A stretch of 64,000 nucleotides of DNA from Candidatus Thalassolituus haligoni (lineage in GTDB: Bacteria > Pseudomonadota > Gammaproteobacteria > Pseudomonadales > Oceanobacteraceae), in NCBI RefSeq assembly GCF_041222825.1, contig NZ_CP139482.1, positions 4,221,501 to 4,285,500 on the forward strand. Direction: 5' to 3'. The position numbers and the translations under genes are program-made. Below the pieces are notes generated by a model, which had not been told where the DNA came from, did no database searches, and worked only from the letters and a program-made list of their open reading frames with translations. Within the stretch, counting starts at the first letter, position 1. Each line of letters opens with the position of its first letter. Positions 17,522 through 26,773 of this stretch are shown here, in pieces.

Positions 17522-18829
17522 TCAGTAATAACGGCCTTTACGCATTTCGCGGTCGGCAAAACTCTGGCTCGCCCTTAGCGCATCCTCGACACTACGTTTG
17601 CCCACCAGCGCAGCGCTGATCTGTTGGCCAACCACAATGCCTATCGTCTGAAATTCAGGAATGGCGGCAAATTGAATACCGATATAAGGCGACGGGTGCA
17701 GGGTACTGTTTTCTGAATTGGCACTGCTAATGGCCTGCAACTCAGCATCGGCAAAGGTGGCGGCTTTGATAAACTGCTCGTTCTCATAGGTCGAGTAACG
17801 GGTTCCTGTTGGTACGCGAGCCCAACCAGTGTCCTGTCCGACCAGATTAATGTATTCCCTGGACGTGGCCCATGAAATAAAACGGAGAGCCTCGTCCTGG
17901 TGCCGCGCAGAAACGGGTATCGCCAACGCCCAGGCCCATAGCCAATGGGAGCCTTTGGGCGTCAGTTGGGTGGGAGCCTGGGCATAAGCCACCTTGTCTG
18001 CGACGCGGGACAAGGCCGGGTCGGAGATAAAGGACGCGGCAATGGTGGCGTCCACCCACATACCACATTTACCTTCATTAAATAGTGCCAGGATTTCGTT
18101 AAAGCTGTTGGCAGACGAATCGGGCGGCCCGTAGCGTTTCATCAAGTCGACGTAGAAGCTGATAGCATCATGCCAGGGCTGGGTATCGAGTTGCGGCTTC
18201 CAGTCCATATCAAACCACTGACCACCCCAGGTATTGACCATCGTCGTCAGTAAGGCCACGTTATCCCCCCAGCCTGGCTTGCCACGCAGACAGATACCGT
18301 ATACGCCGTTGTTTTCATCATGAATCGCAGCCGCGACTTTGGCGATATAGTTCCAGGTCGGACGCGGTGGTATGTTTAATCCAGCCTTTTCAACCAGATC
18401 GGCACGGTACATCAACATCGAGCTTTCACCGTAAAAAGGGGCTGCTACCAATTTACCGTTGTTCGACAGACTGCTGCGAATTGCAGGTAGCAGGTCATCA
18501 ACGTCGTACTCCGGGCCAAACTCCAGTGTTTTTAGCCAGCCTCGCTCGCCCCAGATCGGGGCTTCGTACATACCAATGGTCATCACATCAAACTGGCCAT
18601 TCCTGGTAGCGATATCAGTCGTTATGCGCTGACGTAGCACACTTTCTTCGAGAGTGACCCACTTCACCTTGATATCCGGGTTGGCTTTTTCGAACTGCGG
18701 CGTCAGCTTTTGCATTTCGATCATGTGGCCGTTGTTAACCGTCGCAATCACCAGTTCGGTAGCGGCCTGCGCAGCGAAAGACAGCGCCATCATGGCACTG
18801 AGTACGGCAGTAGCTAACTTGAATGGCAT
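17522..18829 (-). CDS. ABC transporter sugar/polyol-binding protein, sorbitol/mannitol type, orphan
   Basis: A 435-residue extracellular solute-binding protein (family 1). A signal peptide is visible (LSAMMALSFAAQAAT, cleavage near residue 22). The mature part carries FEKANPDIKVKWVTLEESVLRQRITTDIATRNGQFDVMTIG and CLRGKPGWGDNVALLTTMVNTWGGQWF, the pattern of sorbitol/mannitol-binding proteins such as SmoE. It should deliver a polyol to an ABC importer, but no permease or ATPase gene lies beside it in this window. ATG 18829 follows AGGAGATCG. The neighbours are an outer-membrane-type protein gene upstream and talB downstream, both on the same strand, which may form a loose carbohydrate-use group. 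Confidence 0.87.
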   Translation of the reverse strand: MPFKLATAVLSAMMALSFAAQAATELVIATVNNGHMIEMQKLTPQFEKANPDIKVKWVTLEESVLRQRITTDIATRNGQFDVMTIGMYEAPIWGERGWLKTLEFGPEYDVDDLLPAIRSSLSNNGKLVAAPFYGESSMLMYRADLVEKAGLNIPPRPTWNYIAKVAAAIHDENNGVYGICLRGKPGWGDNVALLTTMVNTWGGQWFDMDWKPQLDTQPWHDAISFYVDLMKRYGPPDSSANSFNEILALFNEGKCGMWVDATIAASFISDPALSRVADKVAYAQAPTQLTPKGSHWLWAWALAIPVSARHQDEALRFISWATSREYINLVGQDTGWARVPTGTRYSTYENEQFIKAATFADAELQAISSANSENSTLHPSPYIGIQFAAIPEFQTIGIVVGQQISAALVGKRSVEDALRASQSFADREMRKGRYY

Positions 18830-18995
18830 TTCGATCTCCTGACGACTTGTTATTCTTGTGAGGTCTGGGCTGTTGACGATAGGCAACGTGACCTCACGTT
18901 ACCATTATTTTAGCTGCGAACGTGGATATCACACGGACGTTTCGCCAGATTCAGCAGTCAAGGGATTACCCCTGTCGCACGGAACTCATGTCTCT

Positions 18996-20090
18996 TTAAA
19001 ACACCAGCACTACCCCGAATTGCACCCCCAGCAAGCGGCTGCGCGAGATATTCAGGCTTTCGCTCAGCAGCTCGATCTGCACCCGGCGATGGTGCATGCC
19101 CACCCGGAAGGCCTCGCCTTTGGAATCCAGCGCCAGTGTCCAGGCAAAGGTATCCGGCTGCCAGCGGAGACCCAATTCATGGCCATTGCGGATCCGGTTC
19201 AGATAGCTACGGAGGGTGATATCCAGCTCACTGGTGAGCGCGTATTGCTGGCGCAGGGTATGCACCCGTGGCGGGCGCAGTACACGGTCGTCATAAAATT
19301 CGTAACCATAAACAAAATAATCACTATCGGTTGTCAGGGCACCATTATCATACTGCCAGTTTTTGTTGGCTATCGTCCCTGGCATATCCGGCCAGTCGAT
19401 CCTGGCCAATAGATTGTAGCCTTGATAATCGATCTGATAATTCTGCCAACGCCAATGAAACGCCAGATCAAGGCTGTAAAGGTCACCGTACGAGCGCCCA
19501 TCCAGCGCTCGGGCAGGCGGGATTTTATCTTCGGTATAGCCATAATCCACATCCAGATCACCACCCCAGTGATCAGCATCCAGATAGTTCATGGTGCCAC
19601 TCACGTCCCCCCAGATCAGCCGATACAAACGCAACCAGGTAATCGACGGGGTGATCGACCACTGATTGGCTCGTGCAGATTCAAAGTCCCAGGACAGGCT
19701 CAGGCCTTCACCCTGATAGTGCCTGGCACGTACTTCAGCCTCAACTTCGTACCTATCATCCAGCTCAACATCGTTGGCCTCATAATAAAAACCGCGCGCC
19801 AGCGCATTGGGGAATTCGTACTCGGCATGATGGCGAGAAACGTAGCCGATGGAGAAAGGGCCATAGCCGACCGTTGCCACTTCCTGCATCCACAGAAAGC
19901 CGTCATCGCCATCTTTCAGGGTGCCGTTCCAGTCGTTGGTGATTTCCGCCACTGCCATAGCACCAGACCAGGCGTAAATATCCTGGCTGTAGGCGACACG
20001 CCAGTCCTCAGCCTGAACCGGCCCAATAAGGGTCGCTCCGGCCAGTATCAGTAGCGGGCATAACAACCACCGGCGGTTCCTTATCGTCAT
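18996..20090 (-). CDS. Probable outer-membrane beta-barrel protein of unknown family
   Basis: A 364-residue exported protein: Arg-rich start, hydrophobic core LLCPLLILAGATLIG and cleavage after VQA around residue 26. The mature protein is rich in aromatic and alternating polar residues (YSLDLAFHWRWQNYQIDYQGYNL, ALTSELDITLRSYLNRI, HELGLRWQPDTFAWTLALDS) and ends in FGVVLVF, a C-terminal phenylalanine as expected for barrel assembly. I do not recognise a named family. ATG 20090 follows AAGGAAAG. It may be a channel for the substrate of the binding protein encoded next, but that is only inferred from position. Confidence 0.6.
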   Translation of the reverse strand: MTIRNRRWLLCPLLILAGATLIGPVQAEDWRVAYSQDIYAWSGAMAVAEITNDWNGTLKDGDDGFLWMQEVATVGYGPFSIGYVSRHHAEYEFPNALARGFYYEANDVELDDRYEVEAEVRARHYQGEGLSLSWDFESARANQWSITPSITWLRLYRLIWGDVSGTMNYLDADHWGGDLDVDYGYTEDKIPPARALDGRSYGDLYSLDLAFHWRWQNYQIDYQGYNLLARIDWPDMPGTIANKNWQYDNGALTTDSDYFVYGYEFYDDRVLRPPRVHTLRQQYALTSELDITLRSYLNRIRNGHELGLRWQPDTFAWTLALDSKGEAFRVGMHHRRVQIELLSESLNISRSRLLGVQFGVVLVF

Positions 20091-20161
20091 AGATCTTTCC
20101 TTGGGGGTTGCTGATTCCAGCAATAACAAAAAAACAAACCGATAAAAAAAACAAACAGGCA

Positions 20162-20196
20162 AAAAAACAGGGAGCCGTTGGCTCCCTGTTTTTTAC
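20162..20196 (-). terminator. Terminator after the large lipoprotein gene
   Basis: The stem CAGGGAGCC (20169-20177) pairs with GGCTCCCTG (20181-20189) around a GTT loop, with A-runs before and T-runs after. It can terminate the minus-strand lipoprotein gene ending at 20210 and separates it from the gene starting at 20090. Confidence 0.88.
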
Positions 20197-20209
20197 ACCT
20201 GGCGAACAG

Positions 20210-23200
20210 TTACTGGCCGGTTGCCAGTTCCACCATAAAGGCGGGAGTTACCACCAGATTGTATTTGCTGCCATCGTCGAACACGAATACCGGCAAGCCA
20301 CTACGGACTTCCAGCGTACCCACATCATAGCCGCCGGAGGTGATGTTGCCAGCAAACTCCAGATCACCGTCACAGGCCGCAATACCCTGAGCCGTGACAT
20401 CGCCAGAGGCACAGGTGGCGGCGATGGTCATGGTGACATCGCCATTGCTGATTTTCAGGTTAGTAACGGACGCTGTAGTTAACTGTTCAGAATCCAGGTT
20501 GATGGTGATCGAGTTGCTACCATATTTCAGTCGTAGCAAGCCGATGCCGTCTTCCAGGCCAGTGCGTTCACCGACCAGGCGGATACTGGCATCGTCCATA
20601 CCCATGGCGGCGGCATCAACGTCCAAAGCAACGGAGTATTCGAGGTAAGTCTCGGCGGTTTCAGCATCCAGAATGCGGCTCTCAGTACTGGCGTCATAGA
20701 GATCGACCCCTTCAACATAAATCTCCAGCGTAACGGCATTACCCGCTAACAAGTCTTCCAGATAAACGTACTCAGAGCCGTATAACCAGGCTTGTGCACT
20801 ATTCTGATCGGCAACGGTTAAAGAGGCTGACGCATATTCATAATAGGAAAGACTGTCGGATACTGCGGCCCACCAGTCAGTCGCATCATCAATATCAACA
20901 CTACCGTCCAGATGGACATCCTGAGCACTGATACCAGCAATATAGATTTCACAATCGTAGCCAGCGGTTGTATCACCAACGCAATTTTCAAGCGTAATCT
21001 GCGTCTCGGATGGAATATAGGCACTGCCATCAGACACATACCCAGTCCAGCCATACCCGGTCATATTGGTTAACAGACTGGCAAACGATGGGTCGTAGTT
21101 ACTTTCAAACGTCAGACTGACAGAGTTATCGTCGTTATAGTTTACCGTCACTCCGGTGATGGTAATGCTGTCGATCACCGTGCCATAACCAGGATCAACC
21201 GGGCCACTACCAAAGCCCGCCAACGCCGCCACTTCCTGCAGATTGTTGGCACCGATATAGCCGGACAGATGCAAGCGGGTGGTACCGGCCCCATTAATCA
21301 CTTCCAGATCACCCGACAGCGATGCTTCGGTGAGCACATAGATCGGAGAGTCATAACCATCTTTTATGATCGAGCCATTGGCCGCGAGAATAGCTTCGTC
21401 ACGCATGCCGATCGAACCATCAAAAGCGCTTGAATATCCGCTCGCCTTGACCAGCTTGGTGGCACCGTCGAAGTTCAGATCCACTCCGGCATCTTCACCA
21501 TCAGCCAGCGTCGGTACGATGCCGATACTGCCGTCGAAGGTGAGCACATTGCCGTCGGTATCCGTTGCCTGTAGCGCACCAACAAAAGTGATGGCGGCAG
21601 TATCAGCCACAAACCAGCTCTCAAGGTCATTGATGTCGTCTGAAGAGCCACCGATAGTAGCCGTCAGGGTGCCTTCAATCTTGTCATCGTTACCAGCATC
21701 ATTTTGCAGTAATACACCCATTGCCAGTGAACCTTGCAGATCACCCGTGTAGTCACCACTGCCATCGACCGCACGGCTGACTGTCAGATCAATGCTCAGG
21801 TCAGCACTGGCCTGGGCAAAGTCGGTGTCGTCCGCCAATTCACTGATGCCGTCAATGCTGCTGTCGAGCTGGATGCTCATGTCTTTCAGGCCATCGATCG
21901 CTTCGGTTTCAACAAAGGCCGTCAGGCTGTCGAGAGAATCAAAAGTCAAGCCGAGGCTACCGCTGGCGGAGAAGGATTCGCCATCCTCCAGACCCGTCAT
22001 ATTAAAAGCAGTGATGTTCGCCGTCAGGGCACCGCTCAAGCTGATACTCACGGTCATCGCAGAACCATCATCAATCGTGGCACCAACACCTTCACCGGAG
22101 AAGCTAAGGGCATCAACATAGGTGGCACCAAATAGCGTGGTGGTGGTATAGGTGACGCTGACGTCTTTGCCATCGTCTGGCTGGCCATCCTCGTCTGCAT
22201 CCAGAAAATCAATAATGGGTAGAGGAACACCGCTGGCTAACAACCCGGTTGCCGTAATGGTGAAACTGCCATCACCGTTATCGGTGCTATCCAAATCGTT
22301 ATAGTTCTGCACGATATAGGCACCCAAGGCAACGTTCTGCAGCATGATGCCGGTTGCCTGGAATACCACACCCGGATGAGTTTCTTCGTAGGTATCGTAC
22401 TCCAGGCAGTTGTCGCTGCTATCCCACCAGTAACAGTCTTCATACAGCTCACTTTCAACCACCAGCTCTTGAAAACCACGGAAGATATCTGCCTTGCTTT
22501 CCATTGCACTCACCAGTGCATCAGTTTCTGCCGCTTCGGTATCCAGAGCGGTCACCAGAGTGTCGGTATCCACGCTCTGGATCGCATCATTCCAGTTGTT
22601 CAGATCTTCAATCAGGCTGATCGAAGCGGCCACCGCCTGCGCTTTGAGTTCCTCTTCGGTTGGCTCGGTGGTGGTTTCGTCTTCAACCACCACCTCAGCC
22701 ACTTCTTCTTCGTCTTCTGCTGCGACACTGGCTTCCAGTTCATCCAGATGGTATTCGGTAGCAATCGCCACACCGGTAGCACCCAGATTAGTCCCCGCTT
22801 CTTCCGCCGCATCGGCGGCACCAGCAAAGACATCTTCCAGATCAACAGCATTTTCATCGCTGGAATTAATCACCACTCCGCCATCGCTGTAGTCTGCTGC
22901 CAGGCTATTCACGACGTTGGCAATATCGGTATTTTTCCGGCTGGCAACAGTGGCAATGGCCGCCACGATGGCACCGTACTTCTGGCTATCAATATTGGCA
23001 CTGGCAGAGTCTGAACTGGTGATGTCGGCAGGAGAGGTATTGGTGATATCAACGTTATCCAGGCCCAGCAAAGTCGCGGTTGCCTTGTTCACCGCCGTTA
23101 CTTCTGCCGCAGTCGCGCCACTGGGATAAGCCGCTGCCGCACGGGTCGCCGCCAGGTGAGTGACCGGGGTTACCATCAGGGTCTTGGCCGTTTCGGAGCC

Positions 23201-23686
23201 ATAAGACGGTAAAATGGCGGTCAATTTGAAATCGGCATTGTCGTAGTCATAGAACTGGCCGAAGGTGTAGCTGTTGCCTCCCCAGGTACATCCCCCTGCG
23301 GCGTCACACTTGACCTGGGTAGAGGAATTGGTGGTCATGGTGACCTTGACGGGCACATCGGATGGAATATCCATCTCTGCCAGAGTATAGCGGCCGGTCG
23401 CATTCGTCGTCGTCGTGCCATACTCGGTGCTGCCATTGAGGCTGGTCACCGTGATGTCAGCGCCAGTCAGAATACCCTTGACTGCCAGACCGGTCAGGCT
23501 GACCCGGGTAACCGTTTCGGTACCCGTATCCGTACCTGTACCTGTACCTGTATCTGTGCCTGTATCCGTACCAGTGTTGTCTGTGCCAGCATCACTGCCA
23601 CTATCGCTATCACTACTGCCGCCGCCACATGCGGTGAGAGCCAGCGCCATGGCGAATGCCAGTGGCGTTAAGGAAAACCGTATCAT
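20210..23686 (-). CDS. Very large lipoprotein with Gly-Thr-Asp repeat linker, function unknown
   Basis: A 1,158-residue surface or periplasmic lipoprotein. The signal peptide MIRFSLTPLAFAMALALTAC ends in a lipobox with Cys20. Residues about 21-58 are a low-complexity linker of repeated GTDTGT units, encoded by hexamer repeats near 23515-23580. A beta-sandwich-like segment follows (VSLTGLAVKGILTGADITVTS, NATGRYTLAEMDIP), reminiscent of carboxypeptidase-regulatory-type domains. The rest is acidic, rich in Ser/Thr/Asp and beta-prone, with two short disulphide-like loops (CYWWDSSDNC; CVGDTTAGYDC). Start is ATG 23686 or GTG 23692. It has its own terminator. No known function; adhesion or surface binding is a guess from architecture. 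Confidence 0.8.
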   Translation of the reverse strand: MIRFSLTPLAFAMALALTACGGGSSDSDSGSDAGTDNTGTDTGTDTGTGTGTDTGTETVTRVSLTGLAVKGILTGADITVTSLNGSTEYGTTTTNATGRYTLAEMDIPSDVPVKVTMTTNSSTQVKCDAAGGCTWGGNSYTFGQFYDYDNADFKLTAILPSYGSETAKTLMVTPVTHLAATRAAAAYPSGATAAEVTAVNKATATLLGLDNVDITNTSPADITSSDSASANIDSQKYGAIVAAIATVASRKNTDIANVVNSLAADYSDGGVVINSSDENAVDLEDVFAGAADAAEEAGTNLGATGVAIATEYHLDELEASVAAEDEEEVAEVVVEDETTTEPTEEELKAQAVAASISLIEDLNNWNDAIQSVDTDTLVTALDTEAAETDALVSAMESKADIFRGFQELVVESELYEDCYWWDSSDNCLEYDTYEETHPGVVFQATGIMLQNVALGAYIVQNYNDLDSTDNGDGSFTITATGLLASGVPLPIIDFLDADEDGQPDDGKDVSVTYTTTTLFGATYVDALSFSGEGVGATIDDGSAMTVSISLSGALTANITAFNMTGLEDGESFSASGSLGLTFDSLDSLTAFVETEAIDGLKDMSIQLDSSIDGISELADDTDFAQASADLSIDLTVSRAVDGSGDYTGDLQGSLAMGVLLQNDAGNDDKIEGTLTATIGGSSDDINDLESWFVADTAAITFVGALQATDTDGNVLTFDGSIGIVPTLADGEDAGVDLNFDGATKLVKASGYSSAFDGSIGMRDEAILAANGSIIKDGYDSPIYVLTEASLSGDLEVINGAGTTRLHLSGYIGANNLQEVAALAGFGSGPVDPGYGTVIDSITITGVTVNYNDDNSVSLTFESNYDPSFASLLTNMTGYGWTGYVSDGSAYIPSETQITLENCVGDTTAGYDCEIYIAGISAQDVHLDGSVDIDDATDWWAAVSDSLSYYEYASASLTVADQNSAQAWLYGSEYVYLEDLLAGNAVTLEIYVEGVDLYDASTESRILDAETAETYLEYSVALDVDAAAMGMDDASIRLVGERTGLEDGIGLLRLKYGSNSITINLDSEQLTTASVTNLKISNGDVTMTIAATCASGDVTAQGIAACDGDLEFAGNITSGGYDVGTLEVRSGLPVFVFDDGSKYNLVVTPAFMVELATGQ

Positions 23687-23857
23687 ATTCACTGTCCGTG
23701 TTGGTTGGATTGTCAGGCATCCAACGCAACAGCGTATCTGTCAGATCAGATGCAACTGTACTAATAATGGCTGAAAATCGCTCAAAGGAAAACCGTTCTC
23801 CCCCTTTAAGAGCACCAAAATCTGCCAACCTTCGGTCTGCTACAATAGCAACAGCAA

Positions 23858-24802
23858 CTACTCTTCGGGCGCCAAGCCAGACACCAGCATCAAGAACTGC
23901 TCATGTTCCGCCATCGCCGCAAAACTGCTGTCGTCGCGGGCCTGCAAACGCAGGGTTTCGGATTGATTGATGGCCTGCTCCAGATCTTGTAATGCTTCGT
24001 CGATGTAACCCGATTCGGCGTGCGCACAGGCACGCTGATACATGGCGTGACTGTTTTCCGGATCAATATCCAGTGCCTTGTTCGCCAGACGGCTGGCCCA
24101 CTGCGCTTGCCCCAGCAAGAGTGCGGCATCGGCCTTGTAGGTTAATGCTTCAACATCATCCGGGCGCAGTAACAAAATCTGGTCATAGATGGTTATCTTG
24201 CTTTGCGGGCTGCTTTCCTGTGATGCTTTGAGCCAGAGCGAATGTATTTCGTTGGTCAGTTCTATTTCTTCCTGCGCAGCAGCAATATGCCGTGATTTGC
24301 TGTGTAGCTCGAGTTCCAGCTTGTCCAGTCGGGCTTCGTAGGAGTCGGTAATCCGTTTGACTTCATCGTTGGCGTAGGCGCCCACGCGCTCCTTGATGTC
24401 GCGCAGGGAGTTCCAGCCAACCAGCACCAATAAGGTTGAGGCTCCGGCAATCAGGTAGAAAAAATAGGTCACCGTATCGGTTGCGTAGGTCAGTGCCCGA
24501 TCAGCTACCTGAAACTCGCGTTCCACCACTTTTTCAGTAAATTCGACCCGTGCATCGGCGAGCATCTGGCGCAGGTTTTTCACTTCATCAAGGATGTAAC
24601 GTTCGGTGAAGGCGGTATAAAGCGGTGCTTGCAGGTGGTTTATGGTGGTTGCTGCTTTTTCGTCTGCGGATATTGAGACACCCTCGGCGGCAGGTTCGGG
24701 TGCGGCAAAGCAAAACGCAGCAACCAGCCAGAAGCCGGTTGCTGCGCCAAGCCGAAGCAGCAAGTTCGTCGTATGCGTTATGCTGTTTGCTGCTGTTGCC
24801 AT
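23858..24802 (-). CDS. Membrane-anchored TPR protein coupled to the ectoine operon
   Basis: A 314-residue protein of unknown function. An N-terminal signal or anchor lies at about residues 13-34. A membrane segment (TYFFYLIAGASTLLVLVGW) lies at about 111-130. A charged coiled coil covers about 131-185 (VKRITDSYEARLDKLELELH). The C-terminal part carries tetratricopeptide-like repeats (ALTYKADAALLLGQAQWASRLANKALDIDPENSHAMYQRACAHAESGYIDEALQDLEQAI, given here as adjoining segments around 215-285). Its start overlaps the end of the aspartokinase gene by 25 bp, so it is read as the last gene of the ectoine operon. TPRs bind proteins; a role in osmotic sensing or ectoine-enzyme organisation is possible but unsupported by any direct motif. 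Confidence 0.75.
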   Translation of the reverse strand: MATAANSITHTTNLLLRLGAATGFWLVAAFCFAAPEPAAEGVSISADEKAATTINHLQAPLYTAFTERYILDEVKNLRQMLADARVEFTEKVVEREFQVADRALTYATDTVTYFFYLIAGASTLLVLVGWNSLRDIKERVGAYANDEVKRITDSYEARLDKLELELHSKSRHIAAAQEEIELTNEIHSLWLKASQESSPQSKITIYDQILLLRPDDVEALTYKADAALLLGQAQWASRLANKALDIDPENSHAMYQRACAHAESGYIDEALQDLEQAINQSETLRLQARDDSSFAAMAEHEQFLMLVSGLAPEE

Positions 24803-26238
24803 ATATCTGCCTGCTCTACCAACCGGGAATGGAGTGCCTTGACGGCCGTAGCGTAGTCCGCATCACTGACCAGAAACATCATATCCACCTGACGCATCGC
24901 CTGATGCACTGAATGAATATTGACCCCCGCATCAGACAAGGCACCCGCCGCACTTTGCAGCAAGCCAGGCACTTTCATATCACTGCCAATCGCACTGACC
25001 ATCGCCAGTTTCTCAACCCGAATATCGGCATCGGCGTAAACCTGCTGGAGGCGATCCATCAACCAGTTAATACGGCGCTTGTTACCTTTCAGGTAAAAAG
25101 TTACGGTATTGGCGTTAAAATCCTTGGTCAGTACCCGTACGCCTGATTCAAACACCAGATCGGCCATTTTCTGCCCGTGGGTGGCATCACCGACCATATC
25201 CTGATCAAATACTTCCAGCGCCCAGACGTTACGGGTTCCGGCGATGATTTCGACTTTTGGCGTACTGCTGCAATAGTCGCGGCGAATCTCGGTGCCCTGG
25301 TGTTCCGGCTCGAAGGTGTTGCGTACGATCAGGCGAATATTCTTTTTACGCAAACCGGCTGCGGCACGAGGATGGATGGCTTCCATACCCAGGTTCGCCA
25401 GCTGATCAGCGACATCGTAATTGGTCATGCCGATCGGCTTGACGTTGTCTGCACCCACCAGCAGCGGATCGGCCGTACTGAAGTGGTATTCCTTGTGAAT
25501 AACCGCTTCGCAGGCATCTGTCATGGTCGCGATTTTACTGAAGGTCATTTCGCTGTAGCCACGATCATAGGTGCGCATCAAGCCTTCGCGACACTGGGTA
25601 TACCCCGTGACAATGGGCATTTCCTTATCAAGATCGACACCCTGAAACGCCTTGAGAATATGATCTGAAAAACTCATCTGGGTATCTGAACGCCAGTTGG
25701 TAAGATCAATAAACCGGGCATTGACATCGTGCTGACGCAACAACAGCACCGAGTTGTAGGCACTGTGGGCTTCACCCATGGCACTGAGCATTTCACGGAC
25801 ACGATGCAAGTGGTCGTCGAGCTGAAAATGACCAAAGCTGCACACCGCTTCCAGATGCTCGAGACAATCCCGCACATCGGCCATACGGCTGGAGATAAAT
25901 TGGTCGGCACGCTTGCGTACCATGTCGTTGTTGAGTCCCCCGGAACCGAATATGCCCATGTTCACCGCCAGCATGGCATTCAGCACATCTTGCAAGCGCG
26001 ACTGCCAGGAGCGGCCATCATCCATTTCGGCAAACAAGGCATAGACACCGGCTTCACCGGTTTTCTTGTGCTCCAGCAAGCCATTGGTGATCCCGCCGTA
26101 AGCGGACACTACGAAGATCCGTCGATACAGGCTTGTTTCTGCACCATTTACCGAACGCGGACGCATCCAGATATTTTCCAGTACATGTTGATATTGACTC
26201 ATCGACGTGCCGCCGATTTTTTCGACACTGTGTGTCAT
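24778..26238 (-). CDS. ask: Ectoine-pathway aspartate kinase (Ask_Ect)
   Basis: A 486-residue aspartokinase, first step from aspartate to ectoine via aspartyl phosphate. The N-terminus has the kinase motif VEKIGGTSM. The central part includes VTGYTQCREGLMRTYDRGYSEMTFS, and the C-terminal region carries ACT domains (EKLAMVSAIGSDMKVPGLLQSAAGALSDAGVNIHSVHQ region). The long N-terminal insertion and the position directly after ectC are typical of the Ask_Ect class, known to escape the feedback inhibition of biosynthetic aspartokinases. It starts 53 bp after the ectC stop. A TPR-protein gene overlaps its 3' end. Confidence 0.93.
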   Translation of the reverse strand: MTHSVEKIGGTSMSQYQHVLENIWMRPRSVNGAETSLYRRIFVVSAYGGITNGLLEHKKTGEAGVYALFAEMDDGRSWQSRLQDVLNAMLAVNMGIFGSGGLNNDMVRKRADQFISSRMADVRDCLEHLEAVCSFGHFQLDDHLHRVREMLSAMGEAHSAYNSVLLLRQHDVNARFIDLTNWRSDTQMSFSDHILKAFQGVDLDKEMPIVTGYTQCREGLMRTYDRGYSEMTFSKIATMTDACEAVIHKEYHFSTADPLLVGADNVKPIGMTNYDVADQLANLGMEAIHPRAAAGLRKKNIRLIVRNTFEPEHQGTEIRRDYCSSTPKVEIIAGTRNVWALEVFDQDMVGDATHGQKMADLVFESGVRVLTKDFNANTVTFYLKGNKRRINWLMDRLQQVYADADIRVEKLAMVSAIGSDMKVPGLLQSAAGALSDAGVNIHSVHQAMRQVDMMFLVSDADYATAVKALHSRLVEQADIWQQQQTA

Positions 26239-26291
26239 GTAAAAATGATCTCCTGATAGGTTCTGACTGAGCGTGATGCCATATTCCCGAT

Positions 26292-26693
26292 TTACAGCGA
26301 GAGAGGTTCATCGTTCAGTTTGTAGGAACCATCATCATCATGAATTTCCTTGCCGTTTAATGGCGGGTTAAACACACACGCCATCTGCATATCCTCGGTG
26401 GTGGCACGCAACAAATGCTTGTCGTTCTGATCAAGCACATAGAGAGTGCCAGCCTTGATGGGATACACCTTGCCATCGGCACAGGTTTCAATCTCGCCTT
26501 CACCACTGATGCAATAAACCGATTCCAGATGGTTTTTGTACCAGATAGGGGTTTCAGTGCCTTTGAAAATCGTCGTGATGTGGAATGAAAAGCCCATGTT
26601 ATCGTCAGCCAATAGCATGCGGACGCTTTTCCAGGTGCCGCCATCAATTGCGCGTTCAGAGTTGTCACAGTCCTGCAAAGTACGAACAATCAT
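26292..26693 (-). CDS. ectC: Ectoine synthase EctC
   Basis: A 133-residue cupin that closes the ring of N-gamma-acetyl-diaminobutyrate to give ectoine. Motifs include [16 protein letters not shown] at the start, [35 protein letters not shown] (metal and substrate site region, residues about 36-70) and [14 protein letters not shown]. The length matches characterised EctC. ATG 26693 follows AAGGTT. It lies 80 bp after ectB; a small GCGGG/CCCGC hairpin in that gap (near 26751-26763) may tune expression. Confidence 0.97.
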   Translation of the reverse strand: MIVRTLQDCDNSERAIDGGTWKSVRMLLADDNMGFSFHITTIFKGTETPIWYKNHLESVYCISGEGEIETCADGKVYPIKAGTLYVLDQNDKHLLRATTEDMQMACVFNPPLNGKEIHDDDGSYKLNDEPLSL

Positions 26694-26773
26694 GAATATA
26701 ACCTTGAGTTTTTTGAGATAGGGAAAGTGCGGGGCGGGTAACCACGACAGCGGGCCACCCGCGAGCAAGAGGA

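Noticed and set aside
22376..23014. 212-residue plus-strand frame
   Set aside because: Antisense to the large lipoprotein gene; no ribosome site or family features.
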